From an uncultured Clostridium sp. (GTDB taxonomy: Bacteria; Bacillota_I; Bacilli_A; RF39; UBA660): a DNA stretch of 64,000 bases. Below, in pieces: positions 26,323 through 35,688 of the stretch. Every line of letters starts with the position of its first letter. Positions within the stretch are counted from its first letter, which is position 1. The notes beneath the pieces were generated by a model. That model had not been told where the DNA came from. It worked only from the letters and a program-made list of their open reading frames with translations, and searched no databases. The position numbers and the translations under genes are program-made. Where the stretch lies: the NCBI GenBank assembly GCA_902493795.1, contig CABUQZ010000005.1, positions 1 to 64,000 of the forward strand, read 5' to 3'.

Positions 26323-27770
26323 TGTAAATTACCTTTTTTCTTCTTAACATAACTATCATCAAATGTAAAATGATGAGTATTAAGATAATTAAGGATACCA
26401 AGAATATCATACTTATCCAAATTCTCAGTAATATGAACCATATCTTTATTTGTTTTTTCGTTATAATTATCAAGACAATTATAAGCAAGTAAAGTACCAA
26501 ATAGATACTGACACCCATCAAAGAAGAATGATCCATTTTCTACATAGAATATAATTTTACTATCAATACTAGTATCTAATATCTTTTTTAAAGAAGAAAA
26601 ATCACTTTCATTAGATTTATCTTTTTCTTTATCACAATAGTTATCACCTAAATTATTATAATATTCATATAAAATTTGAGGAGTAATCGCTCCTTCTTTT
26701 AAATATATCATAAGATCGATAAAAAAAGGAGACAAGCAAGTAAAAATACGTTTATTATCTAAATCTCTAGAATATAATACATTTTTTAAAGTATCATCAC
26801 CATATCCCTTTTTAATAAGAAAATCAGCTGCAACATTTTCAAAATATATTGAAGGAAATTCAAGTAAAAGAAATGATGGATTTTTATTTTCACATGAAAT
26901 ATAATGAGCAAATTCATGAGCAAGACTAGTAAAAGAACTTAAACTACCATCACTACTAACTCTTATTTTTGTTACACCATCAGCGTCATCAATAAAATAC
27001 TGGGATTCATTATCTTCGTTCATTTCTTCAAAAACTATTCTATTTTCTTTAAGAAGTTTAACAAAATCATCTTTCCAATTAGATGCACCTATATAATCTA
27101 AAAATTCTAAAAACATTTTTATAAAATCATCGAAAGATAATTTATCCACATTAATATCTTTATGATTAATAAAAGAATTATTATCGCTTAAAAACTCTTC
27201 CAAAAACTCAACATATAAATCTTGAAGATTATCGTAAAATGAAAAATTGTTAACTTTTAAAGATGATAAAGCAGTTTTACACAAAAAATTATAGACATTG
27301 TATCGTTCATTTTCTTTTACCCAACCAAGCATTTCTTCTTCACTAGAGATCTTTAAAAATGAAGAAAATTCTTTAAATTGTTCTGGTAATTTAAAACGTT
27401 TTAAAGCTACAGCAAGATAAAGTAAATTTTCATCAAGTCCATCTAAATCAAAAAATGAATTATCTTCTTCGCCTGCTTTTTTAACAAGCTTAGCATAATA
27501 TAAAATTGGTATTGCATTTTCTTTAAGCAAAACTTTAAGCTCTTCATTTTGAGTTAACCTCATAAAAAAATTATCAAAAAACGAATCAAAATCATCTATA
27601 TGAAATCCACAGTCATCTATTTCATCTTTGTTATCTAAAATTAAATTAAAATAGCCAAAATATAAAAATAAAAAGGAATATCTTTCAATAATTTTTAGAA
27701 TTCTATTTATATCTTTTAGATAACTATCTGTATATTTAATGTTTATACCATCAATGGTAATGCTCTTCAT
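26319..27770 (-). CDS. Putative HExxH zinc metallopeptidase, unknown family
   Basis: Encodes 483 residues, soluble, no signal peptide. The only catalytic-looking motif is TSLAHEFAHYIS (His285, Glu286, His289), followed after about 15 residues by LLLEFPSIYFENVAADFLIK. A glutamate at 304 or 311 could be the third ligand of a gluzincin. This spacing and the E-F-P-S-x-x-x-E segment recall oligoendopeptidases of family M3, but the rest is divergent and helix-rich. It is cytoplasmic by prediction. It has a -10-like TATAAT and a G-run ribosome-binding site (GGGGGA) upstream, and is coupled to ylmH. I do not assign a substrate. Confidence 0.6.
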   Translation of the reverse strand: MKSITIDGINIKYTDSYLKDINRILKIIERYSFLFLYFGYFNLILDNKDEIDDCGFHIDDFDSFFDNFFMRLTQNEELKVLLKENAIPILYYAKLVKKAGEEDNSFFDLDGLDENLLYLAVALKRFKLPEQFKEFSSFLKISSEEEMLGWVKENERYNVYNFLCKTALSSLKVNNFSFYDNLQDLYVEFLEEFLSDNNSFINHKDINVDKLSFDDFIKMFLEFLDYIGASNWKDDFVKLLKENRIVFEEMNEDNESQYFIDDADGVTKIRVSSDGSLSSFTSLAHEFAHYISCENKNPSFLLLEFPSIYFENVAADFLIKKGYGDDTLKNVLYSRDLDNKRIFTCLSPFFIDLMIYLKEGAITPQILYEYYNNLGDNYCDKEKDKSNESDFSSLKKILDTSIDSKIIFYVENGSFFFDGCQYLFGTLLAYNCLDNYNEKTNKDMVHITENLDKYDILGILNYLNTHHFTFDDSYVKKKKGNLQ

Positions 27771-28013
27771 ACAAGTCCCCCAAAACAGAGCATATTATAA
27801 TACAATAATCTAAAAAAACAATAAAAGTCCACTACCTATTTATTCTTAAATGCTACCAAAATTCAAATATTTAATTTTTTTTAACAATAAAATGCATAAA
27901 TTTAAAAAAGTGATATTTGACTTTCAAAAAAATGTTAGAAATATATATTTTAAAATAAAAGTTACAAAAAATACGTTATCACTAATTTAACCAAACAATA
28001 AGATCATAAAATA

Positions 28014-28724
28014 TTACTTTTTATTTGATAATTTTTTGGTTTTCCCCTCATTATACAAATATTCTTCAATATGAATTTGATGTCCTATATCATTAACATC
28101 ATCTATATTTTGCATGTTATTATACATTCTCATAAATATTATATTGAATGGAGCATATGAACTGCCAGAATTACGAAATCTAATTGGTATATAACCTGGA
28201 TTATGAAAGTCTTTGTCATACCCTTCTATATATTGTTGAGTATAAAATTCTATTTTAAATGTATTTTTCTCCTTTTTTATTTTCAAAATATTAGATACTT
28301 TATGAGCAGTTTCATCAGAATACCAGGTTATAGTTTTGCTATTTTCATCAAATAATTCGTTGTAATTAGAATAATTATATAATCGATATCTCATTTTATC
28401 CTCAAGAACTTGTTTTCTACGATTTTCTAAATACTCAAGTTTTTCTTTATCGTCTTCAATATAAAAAGGAACATCATCTTCAAAATCAAATATTTCTATA
28501 TTTTTTATATCATTATATAACTGTTCGAATAATCTATATACAAAATAATTTTCCTTTGTAATAACAAAAAACTCATATTTATTATCACTATTTACATCTA
28601 CATTTCTATTATGAATTGTCCAATATAAGTCCCCATTACCTCCAAAACAAAAAGCAAGATATTTTTCATTTTCTAGAAAAAAAACAGTTAAACCAAATTC
28701 ATCATTTTTCTTTATAACTTTCAT
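28014..28724 (-). CDS. Hypothetical soluble protein
   Basis: Encodes 236 residues, acidic, without membrane segments or signal peptide. I recognise no family. The N-terminal half is beta-rich (FGLTVFFLENEKYLAFCFGG, GDLYWTIHN, YEFFVITKEN); the middle is a charged helix (DKEKLEYLENRRKQVLEDKM), and the second half includes HKVSNILKIKKEKNTFKIEF. It has separate flanking gaps of 243 bp (downstream, nothing recognisable) and about 110 bp (containing the copA terminator), so it is probably transcribed alone. Confidence 0.6.
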   Translation of the reverse strand: MKVIKKNDEFGLTVFFLENEKYLAFCFGGNGDLYWTIHNRNVDVNSDNKYEFFVITKENYFVYRLFEQLYNDIKNIEIFDFEDDVPFYIEDDKEKLEYLENRRKQVLEDKMRYRLYNYSNYNELFDENSKTITWYSDETAHKVSNILKIKKEKNTFKIEFYTQQYIEGYDKDFHNPGYIPIRFRNSGSSYAPFNIIFMRMYNNMQNIDDVNDIGHQIHIEEYLYNEGKTKKLSNKK

Positions 28725-28787
28725 ACAACAACTCCATTACAAGTATTATGTAACATTTACTAACAATTTTCAATATTTTTCAAACAA

Positions 28788-28816
28788 AGAAAAAACCAAC
28801 TATCTAAAGTTGGTCT
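28788..28816 (-). terminator. Terminator of the metal operon (after copA)
   Basis: Minus-strand CCAACT/AGTTGG stem (28796-28813, six-base loop) followed by TTTTTTCTTTG, about 20 bp after the copA stop. Confidence 0.85.
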
Positions 28817-28832
28817 ACCATATAATATCTTC

Positions 28833-31031
28833 TTATTTTTTTAATCTTAGTGTGTTTAATATAACAGTTAAACTACTTAGTACCATCGCAATACTAGCAA
28901 GCATTGGATTAATAGATATCCCAAATGGTTTCAATATTCCAATAGCAACAGGAATCATTAGAACATTATAGAAAAATGCCCAGAATAAATTCTGTTTGAT
29001 ATTTCTAATTGTTTTTTTACTTACTTCTATTAGTTTTACAATACTTTTTAAGTCGTTATTTGTTAATATTACGTCAGATGAGTCCATTGCAATTTCAGTT
29101 CCACTATTAACACTTACTCCAATATTAGATGATGCAAGAGCTGGACTATCATTAATTCCATCACCGCACATCATGACAAACTTGTTATTATCTCTTAATT
29201 TTTTTATAACATCTCTTTTTTCTTTAGGTAAAACATTTGAAATTACATTTTTAATTTGAATTTCTTTAGCAATTGTTGTAGCAGTTTCTTTATTATCTCC
29301 AGTTAACATTATTGTATCTATTTTCATATCGTTTAATGCTCTGATAACAGAAACTGTCTCACTTCTTATAACGTCATTAACGCCAACAAGCGCTAAAACT
29401 TTTTTATCTTCTACTACATAGATAACACTATTTCCAAGACTAGTAAGCTTTTTCTCATCATCCAAATATTTATTGGAAATCTTATATTTTTTTAATATTT
29501 TAGAGTTACCTAATACTATTTCTTTACCATCAACACTTCCAACAAGTCCATATCCAGAAACATTTTCAAAATCATTAACATCAAGCGTCTTAATATTATT
29601 TTCTTTCATATAATTAGTAAACGCATTTGCAATTGGGTGTGTTGACTTAGATTCAACGCTTCCAGCAAGTTGCAAAACTTTATTTTTGTCTATTGCACTA
29701 TAATTTATAACTTCTGATATTTGTAACTTTCCATAAGTTAGAGTTCCTGTTTTGTCAAAAACAACAGTATCTATCTTTGAAGCATTTTCTAATATTTCAC
29801 TTTTTTTAATTAAAATACCATTTGTTGCACATACTCCTTCACTTACAATTATGGCAAGTGGTGTTGCAAGGCCTAAACTACAAGGACATGCAACCACAAG
29901 AACAGTAACAAATGTAACTAGAGCTTGTTCTAAACTATCTCCAAGAAGTAAATAAATAATGAAAGTTAAAACGGCAATAATTATAACACTAGGTACAAAA
30001 TAACTTGCAACTTTATCAGCTGTTTTGGCAATTGGAGCCTTAGTGCTAGTAGCTTCAACAACAAGCTTAACTATTTCTGATACAGTTGATTCTTTTCCAA
30101 TTCTAACGGCTCTATACTCGATATACCCATCGTAATTTAAACTACCTGCAATAACAGTATCTCCTACATTTTTTGAAACAGGCTTACTCTCACCAGTAAT
30201 AAATGATTCATCTAAATGTGTTTTACCACTAACAATTTCACCATCAACTGCAACTTTTTCTCCAGCTTTTGATACAACAATATCACCTTTTTTTATCTCA
30301 TCGAGAGTAACTTCCTTAAGTTCATTATTTACTTTGATAACAGCTTTATTAGGTGTAATAGTAACAAGTTTTTGAATTGCTTCTTTCGTTTTATCTTTAC
30401 TTATACCATCAATATATCTACCAAGTTTTACAAAGTAAATAACAGTAGCTGAAGACTCAAAGTATAAATTCATTATTAAAGAAGTATCACTTGTAAGTGC
30501 CAAATACATATTATATAAACTATAAAGAAAACTAGTAATAACCCCTATTCCTACTAAAGTATCCATATTAGGAGTTTTATGAATAAGATTCTTATAACCA
30601 TTTTTTAAAATATCAAATCCATAAATCATAAAAGCTAACGCTAATATAAGTAAAAACGCCATATAATTAACTGGATTTTCTTCTGGATCTAAGAAAGGAA
30701 TAGTATAGAAATTAAACATATGTCCCATTGAAACATACATAAGTAAGATAACTATAATAGTAAAAACAATAAATTTAATTTTTTCCTCTTTACTTTTCTT
30801 TTCTAATTTTATTTCTTTAAACTCCCCTAAACTTTTAAAACCAGCATTTTCTACAAATTTTTCTAATCTTTCTTTATTAAGTACTTTCTCATCATATTCT
30901 ATCGATGCATTAGCCATAACCAAATTAACTACTGCACTTTTAATTCCTTCTTGCTTATTCAAATATTTTTCAAGTCCATTAGAGCAAGCAGAACAAGTCA
31001 TCCCTTCAATAGATAAAATGATTTTTTTCAT
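28833..31031 (-). CDS. copA: Copper-exporting P1B-type ATPase
   Basis: Encodes 732 residues. One N-terminal HMA domain (IEGMTCSACSNGLEKYL), eight predicted membrane helices, the actuator motif (DESFITGESKPVSK), the CPC metal site with Ser after it (VACPCSLGLATPLAI, typical of Cu ATPases), the phosphorylated DKTGTLT, the HP motif (STHPIANAF) and MCGDGINDSPALASSNIGV. The C-terminal NPMLASIAMVLSS segment is the usual Cu(I) ligand region of CopA (M-SS). It exports Cu+. It follows a CopZ-like gene by 3 bp at the end of a five-gene operon. Confidence 0.96.
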   Translation of the reverse strand: MKKIILSIEGMTCSACSNGLEKYLNKQEGIKSAVVNLVMANASIEYDEKVLNKERLEKFVENAGFKSLGEFKEIKLEKKSKEEKIKFIVFTIIVILLMYVSMGHMFNFYTIPFLDPEENPVNYMAFLLILALAFMIYGFDILKNGYKNLIHKTPNMDTLVGIGVITSFLYSLYNMYLALTSDTSLIMNLYFESSATVIYFVKLGRYIDGISKDKTKEAIQKLVTITPNKAVIKVNNELKEVTLDEIKKGDIVVSKAGEKVAVDGEIVSGKTHLDESFITGESKPVSKNVGDTVIAGSLNYDGYIEYRAVRIGKESTVSEIVKLVVEATSTKAPIAKTADKVASYFVPSVIIIAVLTFIIYLLLGDSLEQALVTFVTVLVVACPCSLGLATPLAIIVSEGVCATNGILIKKSEILENASKIDTVVFDKTGTLTYGKLQISEVINYSAIDKNKVLQLAGSVESKSTHPIANAFTNYMKENNIKTLDVNDFENVSGYGLVGSVDGKEIVLGNSKILKKYKISNKYLDDEKKLTSLGNSVIYVVEDKKVLALVGVNDVIRSETVSVIRALNDMKIDTIMLTGDNKETATTIAKEIQIKNVISNVLPKEKRDVIKKLRDNNKFVMMCGDGINDSPALASSNIGVSVNSGTEIAMDSSDVILTNNDLKSIVKLIEVSKKTIRNIKQNLFWAFFYNVLMIPVAIGILKPFGISINPMLASIAMVLSSLTVILNTLRLKK

Positions 31032-31034
31032 AAA

Positions 31035-31247
31035 TTAAGCTTCCTTTACAACTTCAAAATCAAGGTCTTCAATTTTTTCATAAATAGTATTAATATCAAC
31101 AAGAGAGTCCTTTTTTACTGTAACAAGTTCTTGCTTGTAATCAGCAGAAACCTCACTTACTCCATCGATAGTTTTAAGAGCGTTTATAACTCTATTTTCA
31201 CATCCATTACATACCATACCTTTTACTTTAATTTTTAATGTATCCAT
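31035..31247 (-). CDS. copZ: Copper chaperone-like HMA protein (CopZ)
   Basis: Encodes 70 residues, a single ferredoxin-like HMA domain. The metal site is KGMVCNGCENRVINAL (CxxC), and the C-terminal half DINTIYEKIEDLDFEV fits CopZ. It should hand Cu+ to CopA, whose gene follows by 3 bp. GGGAAAG precedes the ATG. The metal is inferred from the neighbour. Confidence 0.9.
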   Translation of the reverse strand: MDTLKIKVKGMVCNGCENRVINALKTIDGVSEVSADYKQELVTVKKDSLVDINTIYEKIEDLDFEVVKEA

Positions 31248-31262
31248 AATTTTCTTTCCCTC

Positions 31263-33125
31263 CTATTTTATTTGTAACTTTTTATTTACATTTAATACTC
31301 TTAAAGCATTTAAAATTGCTATTACTGAAACTCCAACGTCTGCAAACACTGCTTCCCACATTGTTGAAATACCAAATACAGCAAGAATAAGAACAGCAAT
31401 TTTTACTGAAATTGCAAAGATTATATTTTCTTTAACGATTCTCATTGTCTTATGTGATAGCTTAATTGCACTTACAATTTTTCTAGGTTCATCAGTCATA
31501 ATGACAATATCAGAAGCTTCAATTGAACTATCTGCACCCAAGCCACCCATAGCAAAACCAATATCTGCTAAAGCCAAAACAGGAGCATCGTTAATTCCAT
31601 CTCCTACAAAAGCTACTTTACTTTTTGAAGATTTATTATCAAGTAATTTTTGAACTATTGAAACCTTATCTTGTGGAAGTAAATCAGTGTGCACTTCATC
31701 TATTTTTAAGCTTTCTGCAACACTTAATCCCACACTTTTACGATCTCCTGTAAGCATTACAGTTTTCTTAATATTATTTTCTTTTAATTCAAGAATTGTC
31801 TCTTTAGCGTCATCTTTAATTTCATCAGCTATTAAAATATATCCTTTATACTTATTATTTACTGCAACATATAATATCGTTCCAACATCATAGCACTTAT
31901 CGAATTTGATATCATTTTCTTCCATTAACTTTTCATTTCCAACAAGAACATTATGCTTATTAATAGATGCTTTAACACCAAATCCAGTTAACTCTTCTAC
32001 GTTTTTTATCTTAGATTCATCAACATTATCATTATAGGTAGTTTTAATTGCAATTGCAATAGGATGGCTCGAATAGTTTTCTGCATATGCTGCATATTTT
32101 AACAATTCCTCTTTGCTAATACCAACTGGCTCTACTTTACAAACTGCAAACACACCTTTTGTAAGAGTTCCAGTTTTATCAAAAACGATAGTATCAACAT
32201 TTGCTAAAGCTTCTAAATAGTTTCCACCCTTAATTAGAATACCCATCTTACTAGCACCACCAATACCTCCAAAGAAACTAAGTGGAATAGATATTACTAA
32301 AGCACAAGGACAAGAAACAACCAAAAATGATAAACCTCTATATATCCATGTTGAAAAGTTCTCATTAATAATAAGTGGAACAATTAATGAAATAATTAAA
32401 GCTATAATAACAACTGTTGGAGTATAGTATCTTGCAAATTTAGTAATAAAGTTTTCGGATTTAGATTTTTTACTACTAGCACTTTCAACTAAATTTAAAA
32501 TTTTACTTACAGTTGATTCTCCAAATTCTTTTGTAACTCTAATTTTAATTAATCCATTTAAGTTTATTGAGCCACTTAAAACCTCAAAAGAAGAAGAAAC
32601 ACATCTTGGCATTGTCTCACCTGTAAGAGATTTAGTATCAAGATTAGTACTTCCTTCTATTATAATACCATCCAAAGGAACTTTCTCTCCAGGCTTAACA
32701 ACGATAATATCACCAACTTTAACTTTATTAGGATTAACTTTTTCTAAAGTATCATTAACGTAAACATTGGCATAATCAGGTCTAATATCCATTAAAGATG
32801 AAATAGATTTTCTTGACTTGTTAACTGCATAACTTTGGAATAGTTCTCCAACTTGATAAAAAAGCATAACAGCAACAGCTTCAGGAAACTCACCAATTCC
32901 AAAAGCTCCAATTGTAGCAACAGACATTAAAAAATTTTCATCAAATACTTTCCCTCTTAAAATATTTCTAAACGCTTTCTTTAATATTTCAAATCCAACT
33001 ATTATATAACTTATAATATATAAAGAATTATTTATCCAAATATTATCGAATTTGAAAATAAAAGAAACAAGAAACAATAAGAAAGAAATAATAATTTTAA
33101 TTCCCTTTTTCTTCATAAAAATCAC
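31263..33125 (-). CDS. Zn/Cd/Pb-type P1B ATPase without its own HMA domain
   Basis: Encodes 620 residues with eight predicted membrane helices. It has the actuator TGET (TKSLTGETMPR), the SCPCALVISIPLSFFGGIGG metal site in which CPC is followed by Ala-Leu as in Zn/Cd/Pb pumps, DKTGTLT, SHPIAIAI and FVGDGINDAPVLALADIGFA. The helix-8 metal aspartate region is VFADVGVSVIAILNALR, also of the ZntA/CadA type. No HMA domain is fused: the small gene just upstream encodes one. I used the GTG overlapping the HMA gene's stop (TAGTG); ATG 33116 is the alternative start. Confidence 0.93.
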   Translation of the reverse strand: MIFMKKKGIKIIISFLLFLVSFIFKFDNIWINNSLYIISYIIVGFEILKKAFRNILRGKVFDENFLMSVATIGAFGIGEFPEAVAVMLFYQVGELFQSYAVNKSRKSISSLMDIRPDYANVYVNDTLEKVNPNKVKVGDIIVVKPGEKVPLDGIIIEGSTNLDTKSLTGETMPRCVSSSFEVLSGSINLNGLIKIRVTKEFGESTVSKILNLVESASSKKSKSENFITKFARYYTPTVVIIALIISLIVPLIINENFSTWIYRGLSFLVVSCPCALVISIPLSFFGGIGGASKMGILIKGGNYLEALANVDTIVFDKTGTLTKGVFAVCKVEPVGISKEELLKYAAYAENYSSHPIAIAIKTTYNDNVDESKIKNVEELTGFGVKASINKHNVLVGNEKLMEENDIKFDKCYDVGTILYVAVNNKYKGYILIADEIKDDAKETILELKENNIKKTVMLTGDRKSVGLSVAESLKIDEVHTDLLPQDKVSIVQKLLDNKSSKSKVAFVGDGINDAPVLALADIGFAMGGLGADSSIEASDIVIMTDEPRKIVSAIKLSHKTMRIVKENIIFAISVKIAVLILAVFGISTMWEAVFADVGVSVIAILNALRVLNVNKKLQIK

Positions 33126-33346
33126 TACATCTCTTCTACTACCACATCTGGTTCTTCATCTTTAATAACTTTTTTTACTTTTTTAATTATCTCATCACTC
33201 AAATTTTCATCGTACTCTAAATACAATGTCTGCATCATAAAGTTAATATTAACTTCTTTTACTCCCTCTATTTTTGATATTTCTTCTTCAAGAACTCTAG
33301 CGCAATTAGCACAGTCAAGTCCTTCTATTTTAAAATTTTTAGTCAT
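33125..33346 (-). CDS. Stand-alone HMA metal-binding protein
   Basis: Encodes 73 residues from ATG 33346, whose codons overlap the repressor's stop; a longer frame runs inside the repressor gene. The metal site is IEGLDCANCARVLEEEI, the DCxxC form found on Zn/Cd ATPases, and the protein ends in an acidic tail (KDEEPDVVVEEM) that may also bind metal. It looks like the N-terminal domain of the neighbouring pump encoded as its own gene, with a TAGTG stop/start overlap to that pump. Confidence 0.88.
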   Translation of the reverse strand: MTKNFKIEGLDCANCARVLEEEISKIEGVKEVNINFMMQTLYLEYDENLSDEIIKKVKKVIKDEEPDVVVEEM

Positions 33347-33719
33347 TTTCTTCATTCCTTTCCTTATGTTCAATATGTTGAATTCCAATTTCAATTACTT
33401 CTTTAACATGATCATCATCAAGCATATAGTAAACTTCTTTTCCTTTTTTCCTACATCTTACAATACCACTTCTTCTTAATGTACCTAACTGATGTGATAT
33501 AGATGATTTACTCATACTTAGAACATTTGCAATATCACATACGCACATCTCACATTTATCTAAAGCATATAAAATCTTCATTCTTGTCGTATCCCCTAAT
33601 ATCTTATAAAAATCAGCCATTTTATAAAACAAATCATCAACAAGCATTTCTTTTGCCATTTTATCTACTATATCTTGATGTATAACATTACAATCACATA
33701 TAAATTCATTCTTAGACAA
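33339..33719 (-). CDS. ArsR/SmtB metal-sensing repressor, CadC-like
   Basis: Encodes 126 residues. The N-terminal FICDCNVIHQDIVDK and the helix-4 cysteines of KCEMCVCDIA are the thiolate site of CadC (Cd/Pb/Bi sensing), followed by the recognition helix SMSKSSISHQLGTLRRSG and the beta-wing VRCRKKGKEVYYMLDD. The C-terminal helix has DDDHVKEVIEIGIQHIEHK, the acid/His pattern of the zinc site. Without metal it should repress the operon from the palindrome just upstream. AGGAGGTATTTAATTG precedes the start. Confidence 0.93.
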   Translation of the reverse strand: MSKNEFICDCNVIHQDIVDKMAKEMLVDDLFYKMADFYKILGDTTRMKILYALDKCEMCVCDIANVLSMSKSSISHQLGTLRRSGIVRCRKKGKEVYYMLDDDHVKEVIEIGIQHIEHKERNEEND

Positions 33720-33756
33720 TTAAATACCTCCTTATCATTGATTATTTATGTCATCA

Positions 33757-33774
33757 GTTGAATAAATATTCAAC
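33757..33774. promoter_or_regulatory. CadC-type operator palindrome
   Basis: GTTGAATAAATATTCAAC, an imperfect 18-bp palindrome 38 bp before the repressor start. Its AATAAATATT core matches what I recall of the plasmid pI258 cad operator. A second partial copy (GTTGAATACATACTCAT, 33792-33808) lies between the -35 and -10 boxes. Confidence 0.75.
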
Positions 33775-33785
33775 CTACATATATA

Positions 33786-33815
33786 ATGATAGTTGAATAC
33801 ATACTCATTTGTCAA
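33786..33815 (-). promoter_or_regulatory. Promoter of the metal-resistance operon
   Basis: Minus-strand TTGACA (33815-33810), 18-bp spacer, TATCAT (33791-33786). The predicted start falls just before the operator palindrome, so a bound repressor would cover both the promoter spacer and the first transcribed bases. Confidence 0.7.
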
Positions 33816-33873
33816 TAAAAAAATTAAGATTAAAAAGATAAAAAAGAAAAACAATAATTTCCTATTATCAAAG

Positions 33874-35436
33874 TTATTTTTTTCTATTATTACGTAATGT
33901 CAACTTTTTTACATCACTAATTTTTTGCTCATGATTTTCTAAAGGATTATAATTAGGATCATATCTTTTTAAATTTTTAATTAAATCATCTATAGAGGTT
34001 AACATAACAATTTCTTTTTTGAAAATAATTGATAAATAATTAGCATAGCATATTAAATCTTTAGAACCACCAGCCTTAAGATATTCATCAATAAAACATT
34101 TCAACTCTTTGTCTGAAATATCAATTCCATACATCATAGGAATATCTATATCTCTTTCAAAGTCTTCAGCAAACAAAAATGCTCTGCGAGCTCCTACTCT
34201 TCCGCTTTCAATTAGTCTATACATTACACAATTAAGAATTTCATTTTTAAAATAAGTTTTTTTATCTATACTATCTATTAAATTATTAAGTTCACAAGAA
34301 CAAGATGAATCAACCTTTCTATCTTTAAAAAGTTCGACAACATCTTTAATATGCATACCAATTAGTTCTTCATCTTTTACTTTAAAATTAGTATAAGTAA
34401 AGACATATTCTGAGTTTTCAACAATCCCATCACTATTCAAGTGCAAATGAGCACAATTATCATGATCCAAATAAAATAAATTCGGATATTTAAAATCATC
34501 AAGAAAAGACTTTTCATCAAAATTTAAACATTCAAAAAATTTATTATAATCAAAAGAATAAATATTAGAAGAAAAATTATTATAATTTTCATCATCAGCA
34601 TTGTCGTGATTAAATAACCTAATAACTTCCTCATCTGGAAATCTAAACTCATACCATGCTGCCATTTTCTCTATAAAATTACGTATTTTTCTAACTTCAA
34701 CTAATTGTTGATAATGTTTAGAGTCATCACGAAAATAAGAAGATTTAATCATATTTTTACTGTACCATTTTAAAAATTCCTCAATTTTTTCATCCAAATC
34801 AACAGGAGATGCAATCATTTTGCTTTCATCATTTTTAAGATAACCTTTTAATAGAGTTTCTTTTAAAATATTAAAATCATTTTCATTCTTATTTGCTAAA
34901 TCTGGGCGTCCTAAATTATGGTTAGCGTTAACAAGATCTCTTATATCATCATAACAAAATCTAATACCATAATCTCTTTTTATTTGTTCCATAATAGACA
35001 AAACTGAATTAATACTATTGTCTTTTAATTCATCCATCTTATTATTTAAAGCTTCATTTGTTAGATCAATACCATACCCTAGAATATGCATTCTACCTTT
35101 ATCTGTTTTAGAAGATAATTCAATACCATCAATAATTTCTATCCCACTATCAAGAATTAAGTCACTATTTTTATCTATTGATTTAACCCCTGAAATAGTA
35201 TCATGATCAGTAATGGCAAGTGTACCTATCCTTTTGTCAATAGCAAGTCTTATAAGTTCTTCACAAGATAACTCACCATCAGAACAATCTGTATGAGTAT
35301 GCATATCAATTATTTTATCACTATTCCTATATGGATTAATCACATTATCAAAATAAAGTTTTTTTAACCCTTCTAGCATTATGTTATTTTCTCTTTCTTC
35401 CATTTCATGATAAATTTCACAAATACTTTTTCCCAT
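33874..35436 (-). CDS. PHP-domain metal-dependent phosphoesterase-like protein
   Basis: Encodes 520 residues. The PHP domain spans about 40-260: DMHTHTDCSDGELSCEELIR (metal motif I), TLAITDHDTISG (motif II), EIIDGIELSSK, MHILGYGID and NLGRPDLANK. These supply the His/Asp ligands of a trinuclear metal site like that of YciV-type 3',5'-nucleotide phosphatases. The C-terminal 250 residues are acidic and unfamiliar, containing a Cys cluster SSCSCELNN. The start is uncertain because no ribosome-binding site is clear; ATG at the twentieth codon (MLEGLKK) is possible. Flanking gaps (about 150 bp and 250 bp) hold nothing else I recognise. Confidence 0.8.
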   Translation of the reverse strand: MGKSICEIYHEMEERENNIMLEGLKKLYFDNVINPYRNSDKIIDMHTHTDCSDGELSCEELIRLAIDKRIGTLAITDHDTISGVKSIDKNSDLILDSGIEIIDGIELSSKTDKGRMHILGYGIDLTNEALNNKMDELKDNSINSVLSIMEQIKRDYGIRFCYDDIRDLVNANHNLGRPDLANKNENDFNILKETLLKGYLKNDESKMIASPVDLDEKIEEFLKWYSKNMIKSSYFRDDSKHYQQLVEVRKIRNFIEKMAAWYEFRFPDEEVIRLFNHDNADDENYNNFSSNIYSFDYNKFFECLNFDEKSFLDDFKYPNLFYLDHDNCAHLHLNSDGIVENSEYVFTYTNFKVKDEELIGMHIKDVVELFKDRKVDSSCSCELNNLIDSIDKKTYFKNEILNCVMYRLIESGRVGARRAFLFAEDFERDIDIPMMYGIDISDKELKCFIDEYLKAGGSKDLICYANYLSIIFKKEIVMLTSIDDLIKNLKRYDPNYNPLENHEQKISDVKKLTLRNNRKK

Positions 35437-35639
35437 AATTAAAACTTAATCGTATATATTCACACAAAGTAATAAAATGACTATATACTTACTCCTCTAT
35501 CTATCTATATTATATTAAGAAAAATAACATAATTAAAATACATATCATTTATATTTGTCATAACAAATAATTATCATAAAAAATAGTACAAAAATGAATG
35601 AAATTAAAAAGTTAAACTTATTATTTTAGTAACCAAACA

Positions 35640-35686
35640 AAAAAGAGATAGTACACTAATATAATAAGTGTTAACCACCTCTTATT
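35640..35686 (-). terminator. Probable terminator after the DUF488 gene
   Basis: Minus strand: AGAG...ACACT-loop-AGTGT...CTCTTTTTTG, an interrupted stem directly after the stop codon with a run of six T. Confidence 0.55.
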
Positions 35687-35688
35687 CT

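Noticed and set aside
26315..26536. Minus-strand hydrophobic 73-codon ORF
   Set aside because: Out-of-frame reading of the HExxH gene end; its hydrophobicity comes from AT-rich codons read in another frame.
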